From: Setaria digitata | Lineage: Eukaryota; Nematoda; Chromadorea; Rhabditida; Setariidae | DNA length: 64,000 bases | NCBI GenBank assembly: GCA_003640385.1 | Contig: RCAB01000297.1 | Location: 1 to 64,000, forward strand | Reading direction: 5' to 3' | Shown here: in pieces, positions 1-13,955 of the stretch | How the letters are laid out: every line of letters begins with the position of its first letter | Numbering within the stretch: the first letter of the stretch is position 1 | The notes under the pieces: generated by a model | What the model was told of the DNA's origin: nothing | The model's input: only the letters and a program-made list of their open reading frames with translations | Databases searched by the model: none | Made by a program: the position numbers and the translations under genes

Positions 1-1306
1 AAAAAAAAAAAAAAAAGAGAGAAGAAAGTTTGATTAATTTTTGTTTTTTATTGAATGATGAATGAATCTTTAATTGTGCTTATATTCATGGTAATTATGA
101 ATGGATGAATTTTTGCATGCCATGGGGTTTTTTTTTTTTTTTNTTCTTTTTCTTTTTTTTCCACTTTTATTTTTTTCGGACCAATTCTTTTCATTCTTTA
201 TAAGCATTGTTTTCCGCACTTTTACTTTCATTTTATTTCGTTTCATTTCATTTCATTTCATTTCCTATATATATACATATATTTTTTCTTCTAAGGAAAA
301 TATATATAATTCATTGCTTTGCCTCTCTTCTCATTCATCATTTGCTTCTTCTTTCAAATTGTAATATTATTAATTTTCTTTTTTTTTTTTGTTTTTGTTT
401 TTGGTATATATAATAAAATATTTTTTTTAATATTTTTCATTTTGTGCTGCATTTTTTTTTNTTTTTTTTTTTGTAGTGTTAATTTTAGTCTAACTAATAG
501 ATTTATTAAGTGCTACTTTTTGGTACAGAAATGGAAGAGAGAGAGAAAAAAAAAAAGGTGGAAGAAAATTAATTTTACAGAGAATTAATTCAATCCAAAT
601 TGCAATTTGCATGGAAAGATATTTTTCAAGTTCGGGAATTTAATTATTTATCACCACCGGAAAATTGTTATCATTTTTAATTAATTTGATCTAAATTTTA
701 GCACTATTTTTTTATTTTCCCCCTTCCCGTTTAAAAAACAAAAAAAAAAAAAAAAAAGGAGAAAAATAAAATTTCTAGAAATGTACCATTTAACTTTCAT
801 AATTTTTTCCAAACACTGGGACAAATAACTAAAACAGCTAATATTTTAAGCTAATTATTAGCAGTGTATGATGATAGAACTAATACGGTATTAAATCATT
901 TTCTTTTCTAACCAACTTTTTAGCATCTAATTGTCAAGTTGAATTAGCTAATAGTACTGCAAACATTTCCAGTCTCTAGCAAATATCTCAGAAATATATC
1001 ATTAACAATCGAACTGATTGAGATGATATTGAAAATGTCAACAAACTTGAACTATTTGATTATAGTATAAATTTCAAAATTCTGTTTTAATAGTTTGCCC
1101 GAATGATATCTATCTATCAATGAAGCAAAAATGAATTTCGTTTGTTCTGTAATAGTGCTTTTAAGACTTATGAAGTACCAGCTAATTGCTGCACTATCAC
1201 TAAACTGATTATTACTTTATTTTTAATTAGCATATATGTATGTAATCAGTTTTTTATTCCATTGTGGATGATTATTGGTAATGGTAACTTGCAAATTTTA
1301 TGATAA

Positions 1307-1328
1307 AAATTTATCACGTGATAAATTT
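1307..1328. repeat. 22-bp perfect palindrome centred on CACGTG
   Basis: The two arms read AAATTTAT around a CACGTG core at 1315-1320, and symmetry continues imperfectly to 1301-1332. CACGTG is an E-box for bHLH factors, but with no nearby gene a regulatory role is speculative. Confidence 0.6.
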
Positions 1329-1445
1329 ATCATTTCTTGATAAAGTCTTATGATATATTTGATGATGAAGGAAAATCACCAATCAAAGCACTGTGTAAAA
1401 ACAATTATATTTATAAGAACTTTCAAAGCTTTATTTTGTAGCGAA

Positions 1446-1563
1446 GTTCAAGAGGTAAGCATTTTTCACGTGGCATAATAGTCAAATCTAAAAGATAAAT
1501 GTATTTCACGTCAAGTAAAAGTTTGAAGGGTAAGTATATTTCAGGCCACATAATGGTCAAAGT
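1446..1563. repeat. Degenerate direct repeat, two copies
   Basis: A block around 1446-1488 (AGAGGTAAGCAT...TTTCACGTGGCATAATAGTCAAA) recurs around 1529-1563 with changes (GAAGGGTAAGTAT...GGCCACATAATGGTCAAA). It looks like an old tandem duplication of about 80 bp. Confidence 0.4.
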
Positions 1564-2035
1564 ATCGTTTATTATGATAAAATGAGCTTGAGGTCAATGT
1601 AAGGATGATATGAATGATATGATAAAATGATAATGATGTTGATGTGACTTTATGATACGGATCGTGAATGCTGATCATCGATGATCCTTATGATGATTTG
1701 CTTGCTAGTCTGAGTATTCTGTAAGATGGCAATGATAATGATGATGATGTGATCCGGTTAACAATGCTGATAATGTGATTTGGTTAACAATGATAATGCG
1801 ATTAATGAATGGTGCAGTGTGAATGAGTAATGCGAACGTGAACGACAATTTGGATGTTTAATTAATGATGATGTTAATGTCAATCATATCAGTTGGTGGT
1901 GATTTAGATGATGATAACATTGAGAAGAATAATGTTGTGGATGATAATGATGGTGTGGTGATGTGAATGATATGCAGGAAGTTGTCGTAAATGATAACGT
2001 ATCAGTGTTAATAATTTAGCTGGTGATAATGAGGA
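1560..2035. repeat. Cryptic GATGAT/GATAAT-rich region
   Basis: Nearly 500 bp of imperfect ATGATGATAATG words on the + strand, including a short tandem pair at about 1736-1795 sharing GGTTAACAATG. It has strong purine/pyrimidine bias and no reading frame. A similar region lies at 23520-23690. Confidence 0.55.
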
Positions 2036-4876
2036 AAATTTGCGGATTGTTCGCAAAAATTCGATTTTAATCAGCTTATTACTAAGCTGTCAAATCGTCG
2101 ACTACAAACCATAGTAAAATATTTGCACTACTTTACATATTATAATTTTAAAAAAAAAAAAAAAAAAAATTGTAAATACAAGGAAGCGAAGAAAAGAACA
2201 AAGGCAACCGATACACTTAATACTTTTCTAAATTTAAAATATGTGGAATTTAAAAAGGAAAGAAAAAAAATTGCTTTTTCAAAGAATTACCCAAGAAAAT
2301 GAGGCATTTTAAGAGATCATAATAAAAGTAAGCTAAAAGCAGCATTTAATGAAATAATTTAAGAAAAAAAAAAAAGGAAATTGAAATTAAAATTGTATGG
2401 GTAAAAAAGTAGATTGAGGAAATACTCGTTAAAAAAGAAATAACATTATATGGGAAATTTTACGTAAAAAGGTTAATAGTTTTTCTAAACATTGAATCAT
2501 AAAAGTAGGTGAATAAACGAAATATTATTTAATAATTTAATAAATTTGCACAAATTTAAATAGAAATTATCACTTTGCTAATTAGCAATTTAATCGTTCA
2601 CTCAACGATGATCATGTTAATATTAATTAATGTATTGCTATCAGTTTTATTGATCATAAAATTCTGCACATACAGAAAGCAGATTTCTTCTAATTTTTCG
2701 TTAATGAAAAACTAATAGACTTAAAATCAGTACAATACTAAAAATAGGAAAAAAAAACTTTTATATGTAGAAAGCATTTTTAAAATGATGAAAATACTTA
2801 AAAAAAAAAAAAAAGAAAAAATAATTTAAATTTGATGATATCACCAAATTTTGTTAAATGAATGGAACATAATTAAACTCATTTATTCGTCAATCATTAA
2901 TATAAGACAAAAAAAAAAAAAAAAAAAGGAAAAGAAATTTAACAAGCATTTAATTTATGTGCTAAATTTACAATTCCATTAATGATTGTAATATTTTATT
3001 TACAGATCAAAAATAAACAATTCGATATATTTTTGTTTTTTTTTTTTTAATTTTTCATTTAAATGAATTAATTTCATAATGATTTTCTACATCTGTCGGT
3101 ATGGCATTTTTTATTTCATTTCTGTATTAATTTTGATTTATCATCTAATATTATACCTTTCAAATATATTTAATATTTCAATTACTCAATATTTGAAAAT
3201 TTCATTATTCTTTTTTAAACACAAAAAAAAATAAATAAATAAATACTCAAATGAAGAAAAAAAAATTGAAAATAAAATAGTTTGCAAAAAAAAAAAAGAA
3301 AAAAAAAAAGGATGTTTGAACGAATTCTTTATCTTTCAGCAATTATTGGTGAAAATTTTTTACAAATTTTTGCTCTTTGAGCATAAAATTGAAATAAAAA
3401 CGTTGAGAATGAAACTAAGAAATTTTGAAGTTTTTAGATTAAAATTTTCCTTTTTATTCAGTACAAATTATTTTCTTTGCAACAATTTTTTGTTCTTTAA
3501 AAATTAAAAAATTGTTTAACATTATTCAGTTAACAATAACTCTTCTTTTGTTCCGATTTTCATTTTTCACCTGATCCATGAAATCCTCCGGAAATGCGAT
3601 CTTTTCATGTGTAATTTGATCTAATCCATAAACTCCTCATCCAAAGATGCAATCTAATTATTCCTGATTTCACCTGATCCATAACATTGTCTGAAAATGC
3701 AACCTAATTTTATATATTTTTGTTTTTTTTTTTTTTTTTGTTGAATTATTTCTGAAATAAGCTAACAAGCTTAATTTTTACCGAAGCCGTAAAATCCCCC
3801 AAAGAAATGAAATCTCTAACTATGAAAAGTTGCACCTGTTTTATGAAATCATTTAGAACTATAATTATTTATACTATCATCTATTTCCTTCTAATCATTC
3901 GGATCAAGTAAATTAGTTTTTACTGTACAGGTGCAATTAGTTCTGATAAATTACGAAATGATCCGCTCCTATTTGTAGTATTAATGAGTAAATTATCAAA
4001 TTGTATTAACAGAACTACGATAATATTGCATACAAAATTTAAGCAGAATCATTTGCCAGTTGATTGAAATTAATTTGCACATATACATGAGATAATAAAT
4101 GAGAAATTAATTAATATCGTTATAATTATTTTCCTAAAAATTAAAAAAAAGAAAGAAAGAAATTATTTAAAAAATTTATTTGTATATTAGTGAAAAAAAT
4201 TAGAAAATAGAAAAATTTCAATTTTCTATTTCATGAAAGCTAGAAAAAAAAAAAAAAAAAACACAAAAGATGTTAATTGCTGAAAAGTTTTTTTTTTGTA
4301 TTTTGTAACATTTCATTTCTTTTTTTTATTGCATCACTTTGAAGCAAAAAATAAAAAAGAAATAAAATAAAGCAAACAAAAAAATTGGAAAAGGAATGGG
4401 AAGGAAATTAAATAATGAAAAAGAGAGAAAAGGATGAGGGAGAGATTGCGTCAATTTCAATTACAGTTTTGAAACTTTTAAATAAATAAAAATGTTAATA
4501 CATGTAAAATAATATTCCGTTAATTTCGTACGGATTTTTTTTTTTTTTTTTCCTNTTTTTAAATAAATAATATATTTAAATGAAAATGTCTTTATGGTTG
4601 TTCTTTTAAAGTTTAACAATAATATTATTATTTTTTTTTCCTCTTTTTATAGCATTGCTTCGTTTTCCCTCTCCCATTCATTCTCTTTTCTTCCATTTAA
4701 ATTTTTTCATTCTTAATTAAGAGGAAAGAGAGAGAGAAAAAAAAAAGAATTAGTAAGAAAAATTCACTTAGTTAGTTTCTTTCTTTAAAAGTAGCATCTC
4801 ATCATTTTTTTTTTTTTATTTCTTTGCATTATCATTAACCATTAAGGATCATTTCATTTCCATATAAAATTCTTTC

Positions 4877-4896
4877 TGTGTGTGTGTGTGTGTGTG
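4877..4896. repeat. (TG)n microsatellite
   Basis: About ten TG units in a non-coding stretch. Confidence 0.9.
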
Positions 4897-5751
4897 TTGA
4901 AAATTTTTGTTAATTTTTAATTTCATATTTCATTTTCATTTTGTATTTTAGTATTAGGCACAAAATTTTCCACTCCTCTCTTATCACTTTTTATTTTTGT
5001 GCTTTTATGTGCCTTTCTAAGGGAAAATAATTTGTGCATTTTTAATTTAATTGTTATATTATTTTTTTTTTTTTTTTAAGTTGAGGAAAAGAAAAAGAAA
5101 AGAAAAATTAATGAAACGTTTTTGCAAAAATAAAGGAAAAAAAGCAAATTTTATGTTGAAGTAATTAATTATACGAAAGGTACATAAAACAATGCAAAAT
5201 ATTATAATTATAGTAATTTCATTCCAAATGATTTCTATTCCTTTTTCGCAATTTTTATTATAAATTAAATTTTTTCAAATCTTTGTTAAAATTCTATATA
5301 AAACTTCCAACTGCCAGCAATTTCACTCATACAGTCATGCTAAAATTGATAAGTGGCTAAGGAAAAATATAAAAATACCTGCTAAGAAAATTGCAGGTAT
5401 TTAAATTGAGTGCCGATGGTCAAACAGGTAAATTAATTAATTTAAGCGGAATGATTCTTAATTAGCGGAATTACTGTGAAGAATGATTAGTGATCATATT
5501 AATTAAGATAAATGAACGATTTCTAACTATGTATGCGATGAGTAATTGATTAATTAAATTGATTTATTCAAAAGAAATAGTATTGCAAAGAAATTAAATT
5601 CAATTAATGCACAAATCAAACTCTTAGGAGCAACTTTTAATCATGATTAAAGTTATAATTTTAAAATATATAATAATTTTTAATTCCAAAAAATTATTTT
5701 TAGCTTTTTCGAACTGCTATTTTACAAAAATTTTCAACACATTTTTGTTCT

Positions 5752-5924
5752 TAAAGCGTCAGAATTATTCGCCTACAACAAGTAAAATCTTTTTGCCTTG
5801 TGTTTTTGCCACGAATGCTACCGTACCGGACACAGATCATTCAGAATTTCTTTTCCGGACTGACAAATTGACCTTGGAATACAAACGTCCTCTGTCTAGG
5901 CAGTTGAAAATCATCCATGATTAG
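5752..5924 (+). other. Possible orphan exon (doubtful)
   Basis: A less AT-rich island with 56 open codons and then TAG, preceded by a plausible 3' splice site (TTGTTCTTAAAG). The translation includes the stretches ATVPDTDHSEFLF and LEYKRPLSRQLKIIHD, more protein-like than the surroundings. The opposite strand also carries an ATG frame of 25 codons, so direction is unclear. I recognise no family and found no partner exon. Confidence 0.15.
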
Positions 5925-8709
5925 ATTTAATAATATTTTCGTTGCATTTAAACTGATTAATTAAGTGATAAAATAAAAAAAGAAAATGTAATTATCATTA
6001 CAAATTCTAACTAATTGCATAAAAGTGAAAAAAAAAAAAAAAAAAATTTTTTTATGCTTTCCTTCTTTTCTTTAGATTATTTCGGCAATAAATTATGAAA
6101 TTTGGAAAAGAAAAAAAGAAGGAAAAAAATTCATATTCTGATTATTTGATATGAAAAATTATGAAAAAAAAAAGAAAAAATAATAATCAATGATCGTTTA
6201 TGCTCAAATAAATAATCAAACAATCTAACTATTATTAATTTCAATCAAAATTCGAAGTTTTTTTTTTTTTTTTTTAATATTAAAATTATGAAAATTAAAA
6301 AAATATTTCTGCTAGAATATGTGAAAACTTTGAAAATTTTAATTTTACCAAATTTCAAAATATCAATCATTTTATATCGTTTCACTGTTCAGTCTAATTT
6401 GTCATCTTTGTTAAATATTCGCCAAATATTAAACTTAAAATAATTTCGAAACGAAAATTATAATAATTTATTGAAATTAAAAACATTTATTAAGAGAAGA
6501 AGATGGAAAAAGCTGTGACAAAAAAAAAAAAAAAAAAAAAAAATGGGGATGAATTTGGAAAAAGAAAAGGAAGATTTTTTTTTTCTTTTAAAAATTAACA
6601 AATTATCAGCTATTCGGCATTACATTCAAAATTTTCCATTGAAATTAACTTGTCAAATTTTAATTTTAATTTTAATTTTAGTTTTTTTTTTTTGGTTTTT
6701 TATTTTTTTGATTTCGAAAACACAATCATACTCGAAATTGTATTCATTCAATATTAGTATTTAAATAATTTCGAATATTAAAAAAAAAAAGAAAGAAAAA
6801 AACTTGCTCCTAAAGGCATCGTTAATTAATCTGCCATATAAGCTTTACTATTTCAACTTAATTATATGCATACAAATGAGAGTATTAAATTATAGTTTTT
6901 ATTCGGTCATTTTTTAAAATTTTCCTTCCTTTCTTTCATTTCATTTCTTTTCTTTTTTTTTTTCGTTTTTTTTTTTTGTTGAAATTTTCTAAAACATTTT
7001 CCCATCCATTGTAATGGCTGAAAAATTTTCATAGGAATGAAAAATTTCTTCTTTTCTTCCTTTCCTTTTTTGACTTTCAAAAATTTTCGCGAAACATTGA
7101 AATTTTCATCTCTTTAATTTTAATTAATATTAATATAACACTATCTTAATACTATTCATTCATTCATTCAGCAGTGAATTTCCTTCAGTTTTTTTTTTTC
7201 AATCTTAAATATCTAGTGGAAAATTGTTCTTTTTTTTTCATAATTTTTAGATTTTAATCAATTCAGAAAATTGTTCCAAATAAATCTTCTTGTATTTATT
7301 TGACATCAATTTTTAAAATTTAAAAAAATAATAATAATTTCTCGAGGAAAAGTTGAAAATTTTGATTAATTCAATAAGTTTTCTAAATATGAAATTTTAT
7401 TATTCTGTTCAAAATGAATTAAAAGCAGAACCACCAGTAGCTTTGTCCATTGTTAAATTGAAAATTTTCAATTAAAATCATTTATTCATAATTTGTAGCA
7501 TATTAATATGGTTGAATTATCAAGTAATTTAATTATTTTAAAGCTAGGCCTAGACTGGCAAGTCTTGTCCGACTCTTAAAATTTTTAATTACTCAAATTT
7601 CTACCTGAGAAAGTTTATTTTAACTTTTTTTTAAAAATTTGTATAACTATTGTTGGAATATATAAATATTGCAATACAAGCAATTCAGTGCAATTATTAC
7701 AAATCATTAATTAAATTTTAGCAAGAAATTAGAGCCGACAAATGATTAATTAATTTGAGCAATTTGAGGGCAATAAAGGTAAAATTACTGTTCCTTTTCA
7801 TTTTGTTGAAATTTGAAAATAAAAAAAAATGGAAGAAAAATTGAGCTTTTTTCCAAATTTTCGAATATTTGTTTGTTTTATAATGCTTTAAGCTAAATAA
7901 AGCTTAAAAATTTTCCCACAAAAGTTTCTATTTTCATACACATTTAAGAAAAAAAAAGCGAGGAAGAAGAAAGAAAAAATCATTTAAATGCTAATGAATT
8001 GCTACTTAATTAGTAAGTTAGCATAAATAGCCAATCTCTCTAACTAACCACTTAATGAACCTATACAGTTTGCTAAAATGCAAATGACGTGATACCTGAT
8101 AATATCCAAAATGCTGAATTATCATTAATTAATTAAATTTTTTGGATTTTTCGCAATAACAGCAAAAAAAAAAAATTATTAAAATTTTGCAAATAGTCAT
8201 GCAAACTTATGCATCATGATTCACTGCTTACTTCATATTTGCTAACCACTGGGTTAATTAGTTTTTCAGTTGCATCATTAAGTACTCCGCTAATTAATTT
8301 TTGAATAATTTATAAAACACACAGAAAGTGAATCTTTTTCTCTTTTTTTTTTTTTTTCTCAAAAAGGTAATTTGGAAAAAAGTAAACATATCTAAACATT
8401 CTGTGCATTAATGAATTCATATTTATTAATTTATTATTCATATTCATATTTAACATTATTCATTTAAATTTTACAGATAATTTCCTAAGATTTTCCTGTA
8501 ATTTTTCTAATTTTAAAATGATAGTATCTAAATGATAGTCTCCAAATAATTATTTATAATACATACATTGATAAATAAAATAATTTCCATCATTGTTCAT
8601 TATCGTTATTATCAACATTTATTATTGCTATTATTATTATCATTACTAATTAACATTTTCATTCTTATTCTTTTAATCATCATCATCATCTTATTCTTCT
8701 TCTTCTGAC

Positions 8710-9249
<540 letters not shown>

Positions 9250-10419
9250 TACTCGTGGAAATTGATGTTACAATTTCAATATTTAAGTACAAATATCAGA
9301 ATTACAGATAATGTAATCCATATGGGAATATTATCCTTCTCGGTTGAATTGAAAATTTTATCAAATCCGTCAGCAAGCATTATTACTTATATTGCTAAAA
9401 CTTAATTTCACTTCAATTTCTTTTCCTTTCCATCCATCTTTATCCTCCGCCCTTTTCTCAATAAATTATGAATCGTTCATCATTTATTACTTAAATACAC
9501 ATATAACGAAATATGCTTATTAGATTTCATTTTTTTTTTTTTTTTTCATTTAGCCTTTTTCCCTTTTCTTTCTTTTTGTCTGTTCAAAAAAAAAAAAAAG
9601 AAATTTTTTATTGTTATTATTATTTAATGAATTTGTTTCTTTTTCTTTTAATGCTTAATTTATTCGTTTTAGTTTAGTTGGTTTTTTTTTTCATTTTTTC
9701 ATTTTTATTTGTCGTCTTTTCTTTCTTTTTTAAACTGTGTGTCTTCTTTTTATGAATTTTAAATCGAAAATAAAACAAATTCTTGAATTTGATTTTCTTT
9801 TTCATTCATTATTCGCCAGTAAACCACTGTTTTTCTTTCTTTTTTTTTCTAGACAAATATTTGAATATAATAAAATTTTATGATCATTTGCAGTTGCGCG
9901 AAAAATTTTATTTTTAAGTAATTTAAAAAATATTTGGAAAAAAAAAAAGTTGACAATAAATGTCATGCCAGCGTATGTATTTGCAATGATTAGTGTGACA
10001 AATTTTGAAATCACATTTACGAAACGAAATAAATGCTTAATTCTAATTAACTAATTTCTTAAAAAAGAAAAAAAAAGCAAATAAAAAGACTAATAAATAT
10101 CTAGGCTTAATGCAATGTGCCTTTAAATTCTTTTATTTGTATAGCGTATCTAAAAGAATTAATATTAAATTTCTTTTTCATTTTTCTTCTTTTTTATTTT
10201 TTTATTTTTTTTCTAAAAGGTTTAAATTATAAAAATTTTTTCTTGCTGCTATCGAATTCATTTGTTTTTTTTTTAATCATTACTGAACAATTTCAGTCAG
10301 AGTGAAAAATATTCATCTCATTCAGTTTTATTTGATATAAATGAAGAAGCTGAAAAAAGAAAAAAAGCTTTTTATCATAATTATCAATTTGCAAGAATTT
10401 TCAGATTATTTTGAAGGAA

Positions 10420-10591
10420 ATATTTGATAATATCGCTTTTTTTTTTTTGTTTTCATNTACACATCATAATTTCCATTTTTTCAATATTAAATTGTTATCA
10501 CTTTAGCATAATATATTAATTATCAGCTTATATGTATATATATATACATATAAGAATATTTGATAATATCGCTTTTTTTTTTTGTTTTCAT
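10420..10591. repeat. 36-bp repeat pair flanking N-bordered insert
   Basis: The block beginning ATATTTGATAATATCGC and ending GTTTTCAT occurs at 10420-10456, directly before the N at 10457, and again at 10556-10591, differing only in T-run length. The roughly 98 bp between them may be a small contig placed at the join. Confidence 0.6.
10527..10554. repeat. 28-bp perfect palindrome
   Basis: CTTATATG and CATATAAG arms enclose a TA tract, giving a self-complementary element able to form a hairpin or cruciform. It lies inside the doubtful insert after the N at 10457. Confidence 0.7.
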
Positions 10592-10711
10592 TATCAATTT
10601 ATCAGTACACCATAGTAATTTCACATATGAAGAATAAATTATAGAGCAGAAAAAAAAATATGTTGTATTATTTTTATCGAAATATATCATTTTAAGTTTG
10701 CATGTAATTAA

Positions 10712-10731
10712 CTGATATATATATATATCAG
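10712..10731. repeat. 20-bp perfect palindrome
   Basis: CTGATATA/TATATCAG arms. The region 10470-10850 also repeats the words ATTAAATTGTTATCA and TATCAGCTTA, so this is one of several related degenerate units. Confidence 0.6.
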
Positions 10732-12289
10732 CCCTTTCTTATCAAATATGATATTAAATTGTTATCAATTTAGCGAAATATATCTTTTATCAGCTTATGC
10801 ACATATACAGATATCAGTTAATTCTTATCAAATATGATTGCAATCGTTTGATTAAATTAACATACTAATAGCAAGGCTAAATACATGCAAACTTAAAATG
10901 CTTACTTATTTGGCACAAATTATGATCTGTTGAAGGATTCGAATACATTATCAGGATGATATCATGTAAAGCAGTAGTTAGTTAACTTGAATGTTATGAG
11001 TGATGTTCATTTAAAGCTTAAATATTTACCTCGAATTGGGAATATTAATTTAAAATGTTATTACCAACATTTTTTTTTTTTTTTTCTTTTGCTTGGATGT
11101 CACTTGAGAGATGAATATATTTTATGGAAAGAAGTCGAAAGTTCTACAATCTTTTGGCCAATAGCATTTTGCATTTCAATTAAGTGATCCATATCCTGAG
11201 ATGTTGCTGCAAAAATCGACATCCTTAGATATTGTTCTTGAAGATACCAATTTCTTGTATGTCATTCGAGAATCTTGAATGAGGATATTTGTCATGCTGG
11301 ATATCAGCCAAAAAAAAAAAAAACTGATATTGATACCTTTGCATATCACTCAAGAAATTTTTATCAACTGGATATCACTGATGAAGTTTATTCTTGAATA
11401 TGCCTATTCCTCATATCATACCTCTTACTGAGAATTTAGTTGCAAATTAATCCAAAAAACATCTTGAATTAATTAGCTAATTAATAATTGCAGCGCAAAA
11501 GAATATTTGGCAAAAAAAAAAAAATTTCCTTTTGCTATTGTTCCATCATCAAACTCACTTGATTAATTTGATCAAAATTTTTTGCTAACATTTAATTAGT
11601 TGAATACCTATCAATAATACATTAATGCTCAGAAATTGAAAATGATAAATGTGAAATTATTTTGATAACTTACTGTTTCATCATAGATATTTAGCCAAAT
11701 AAAAGTAAGAAGTTTTTGATAATTTGGCAGTTGGAATTTTCGGCTCCGAAAATTTTTTAATAGTTGCAAATTTTTATTTGAAAAAAAAAAAGATTTTTCT
11801 TTTTTTTTTTTTGACAACGTATACTGTTGAGAATTTAATACAAATAATAAAATTTTGATTTAAGATCTAAGTTAGTTCGTTTAAAAATTCATTCCATCTT
11901 TAATTTTCAGTATAAAATTAAAATTTTGACCCAAAATCTGATTTGTATAGTTTAAATGGTTTATTTCATACTATCTAATCTAAAAAAAAAAAAAAGTTTT
12001 TCAATGCTTTAACTAAAACTTCTAACAGTCTGTAAATATTCATAGCAATATATATTGCTAGAAAATTTAGTATATATTTAAAAATTTTTCCATCTAAGAT
12101 CTAAGCTATATGTAATCTAATAGTCCTTTTCGTCGTTAACTTTTTTTTTTTTTTTTTTTCTTATAAAGAGAAAAAATAAGCTTAAAAAAAAATTTGTAAT
12201 ATTTATTATGCTATGTTGTTGAAACGAAATTTTTCACGCTTTCCACAAAATTTGTGCTGCTTAAATAAATTAAAAAAAAAAAAAAGGAA

Positions 12290-12296
12290 ATTTCAG
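12290..12296 (+). promoter_or_regulatory. 3' splice site, likely spliced-leader acceptor of the nlp gene
   Basis: ATTTCAG ends at 12296, 27 nt before the ATG at 12324, with no coding exon upstream. This fits trans-splicing. A 5' UTR intron is the alternative. Confidence 0.45.
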
Positions 12297-12323
12297 GTGA
12301 AAAAAAAAAAAGGCTAACTTTCA

Positions 12324-13920
12324 ATGGAAGGTATAGCAATTCTTATAACCATTTCGTCAGTTATTCTCACTGTTCAATCACAATATTACGGTAAAAGCTC
12401 TTCCATTTTCTTTTCTTTTTAAAAAAAAAATATATATATATTTTAATTTATAGCTAAAAATAAGGTGTGGAAAGAAAAAATTTGTTAAGATTAAAATGAA
12501 ATTTCAGAATTTAATAAGCAAAATTAAATGTTATCTTCTTGATGAAGTAGTGTAAAATTGATAGCATCTAATATTTCAGTTGTATTTCTATCAGAAAATG
12601 AGTGTAATAATTAATTTGAAAAGTAATACAATATAGGTGTGATTTTTTTTTGTTTAAGACAAAATTTTTTAGTCAACTTTTCAAAAAAAAAAAAAAAAGA
12701 AAAAGCTAATTAAATTGAATAATGTTTCTTCTGTTTTTTTTTTTTTTTTTTTGCAAATTAGGATAAATAATTAATAAATATGATTGTAATTAATTAAATT
12801 TTTTCAATTTTATTTCTCCCATTTTATTTATTTAATGTTTAACTAATTTTTTTTTTCAATTTAAATTTAGGAAACAAAAAAATTTCATCTCCTCTTTGAT
12901 ATCAAAAAACATCATGTCTTTTTTTTTTTTTTTTAAATAAAAACTGAAATTTAGAAAAATTTTTCTTCATCATCAAAACTTATCCCTAATAAAATCCAAA
13001 TGTTAATTAGTTCAATTAACTAATTAACATTTTACAGCCGCTAACAATGACAGATTGGCACGAGATTTCATGCATTTTGGAAAACGTTCACCACATTTGT
13101 TATCACAATTCGATCGTGATTCTTTTAACCTCAAAAGAGATAACAGTCAGGTGATAAAAATTACGAATTAATTACTTTATTACTCATTATTTAAAAATAA
13201 ATAGAGCCAGCCGTTTAAAATATTTCAATTAATTAATCAGCTAATTATTGCCGGAAAGAAGAAGAAGCTGGGTATCTTTTATTTCCAGTTCTTAAATTAG
13301 AAATTTAAGAAATGGAAATTCATTTACAGAAAAAAAAATTCAATTACCAAAGATCACGTACTGAATGTTGAAATTAGGAAAATTGTAAAAGGTGGAATTA
13401 ATTTCAATAACAAATCATTCCTGAAATTATTTTAAAATATGTCGTTTCATTCACAAATTGAAAAATTCATTCCTGTTAAGTTTGACGGAAAAAGTGGGTT
13501 TGTTTGAATTTTTTTACTTAACCAATCAATTAATTCATTAATCATTTCAGCCTTTTAAAATTACATGGACAGATTAATTAATCAATTTGAGGATCTTCCT
13601 TTTACTTTTTTTTTTTTTTTTTTTTTGAGAAATTTATTTGTGCAAAAATTAAATGCCATTAAATTTCTTTTCATTATTAAAATTTAATTAACCATTTTGC
13701 ACATTTCTGGATAATAATATTAATGGATAGTGATTGTACATTATGATAGATAATATATTTGAAAATTGAAAAAATATGACGACGATGAAAAGTGGAGCAA
13801 AAATTAGCTCAAACCCTTCATCTGCAGCTTTTTTTATTAATTAAATTCCAAAAACTAAATTTCTCATTTTCGTTTTAACAATTTTAAACTTAAACTTAAA
13901 TTTTACAATGCCAATTCTTT

Positions 13921-13955
<35 letters not shown>

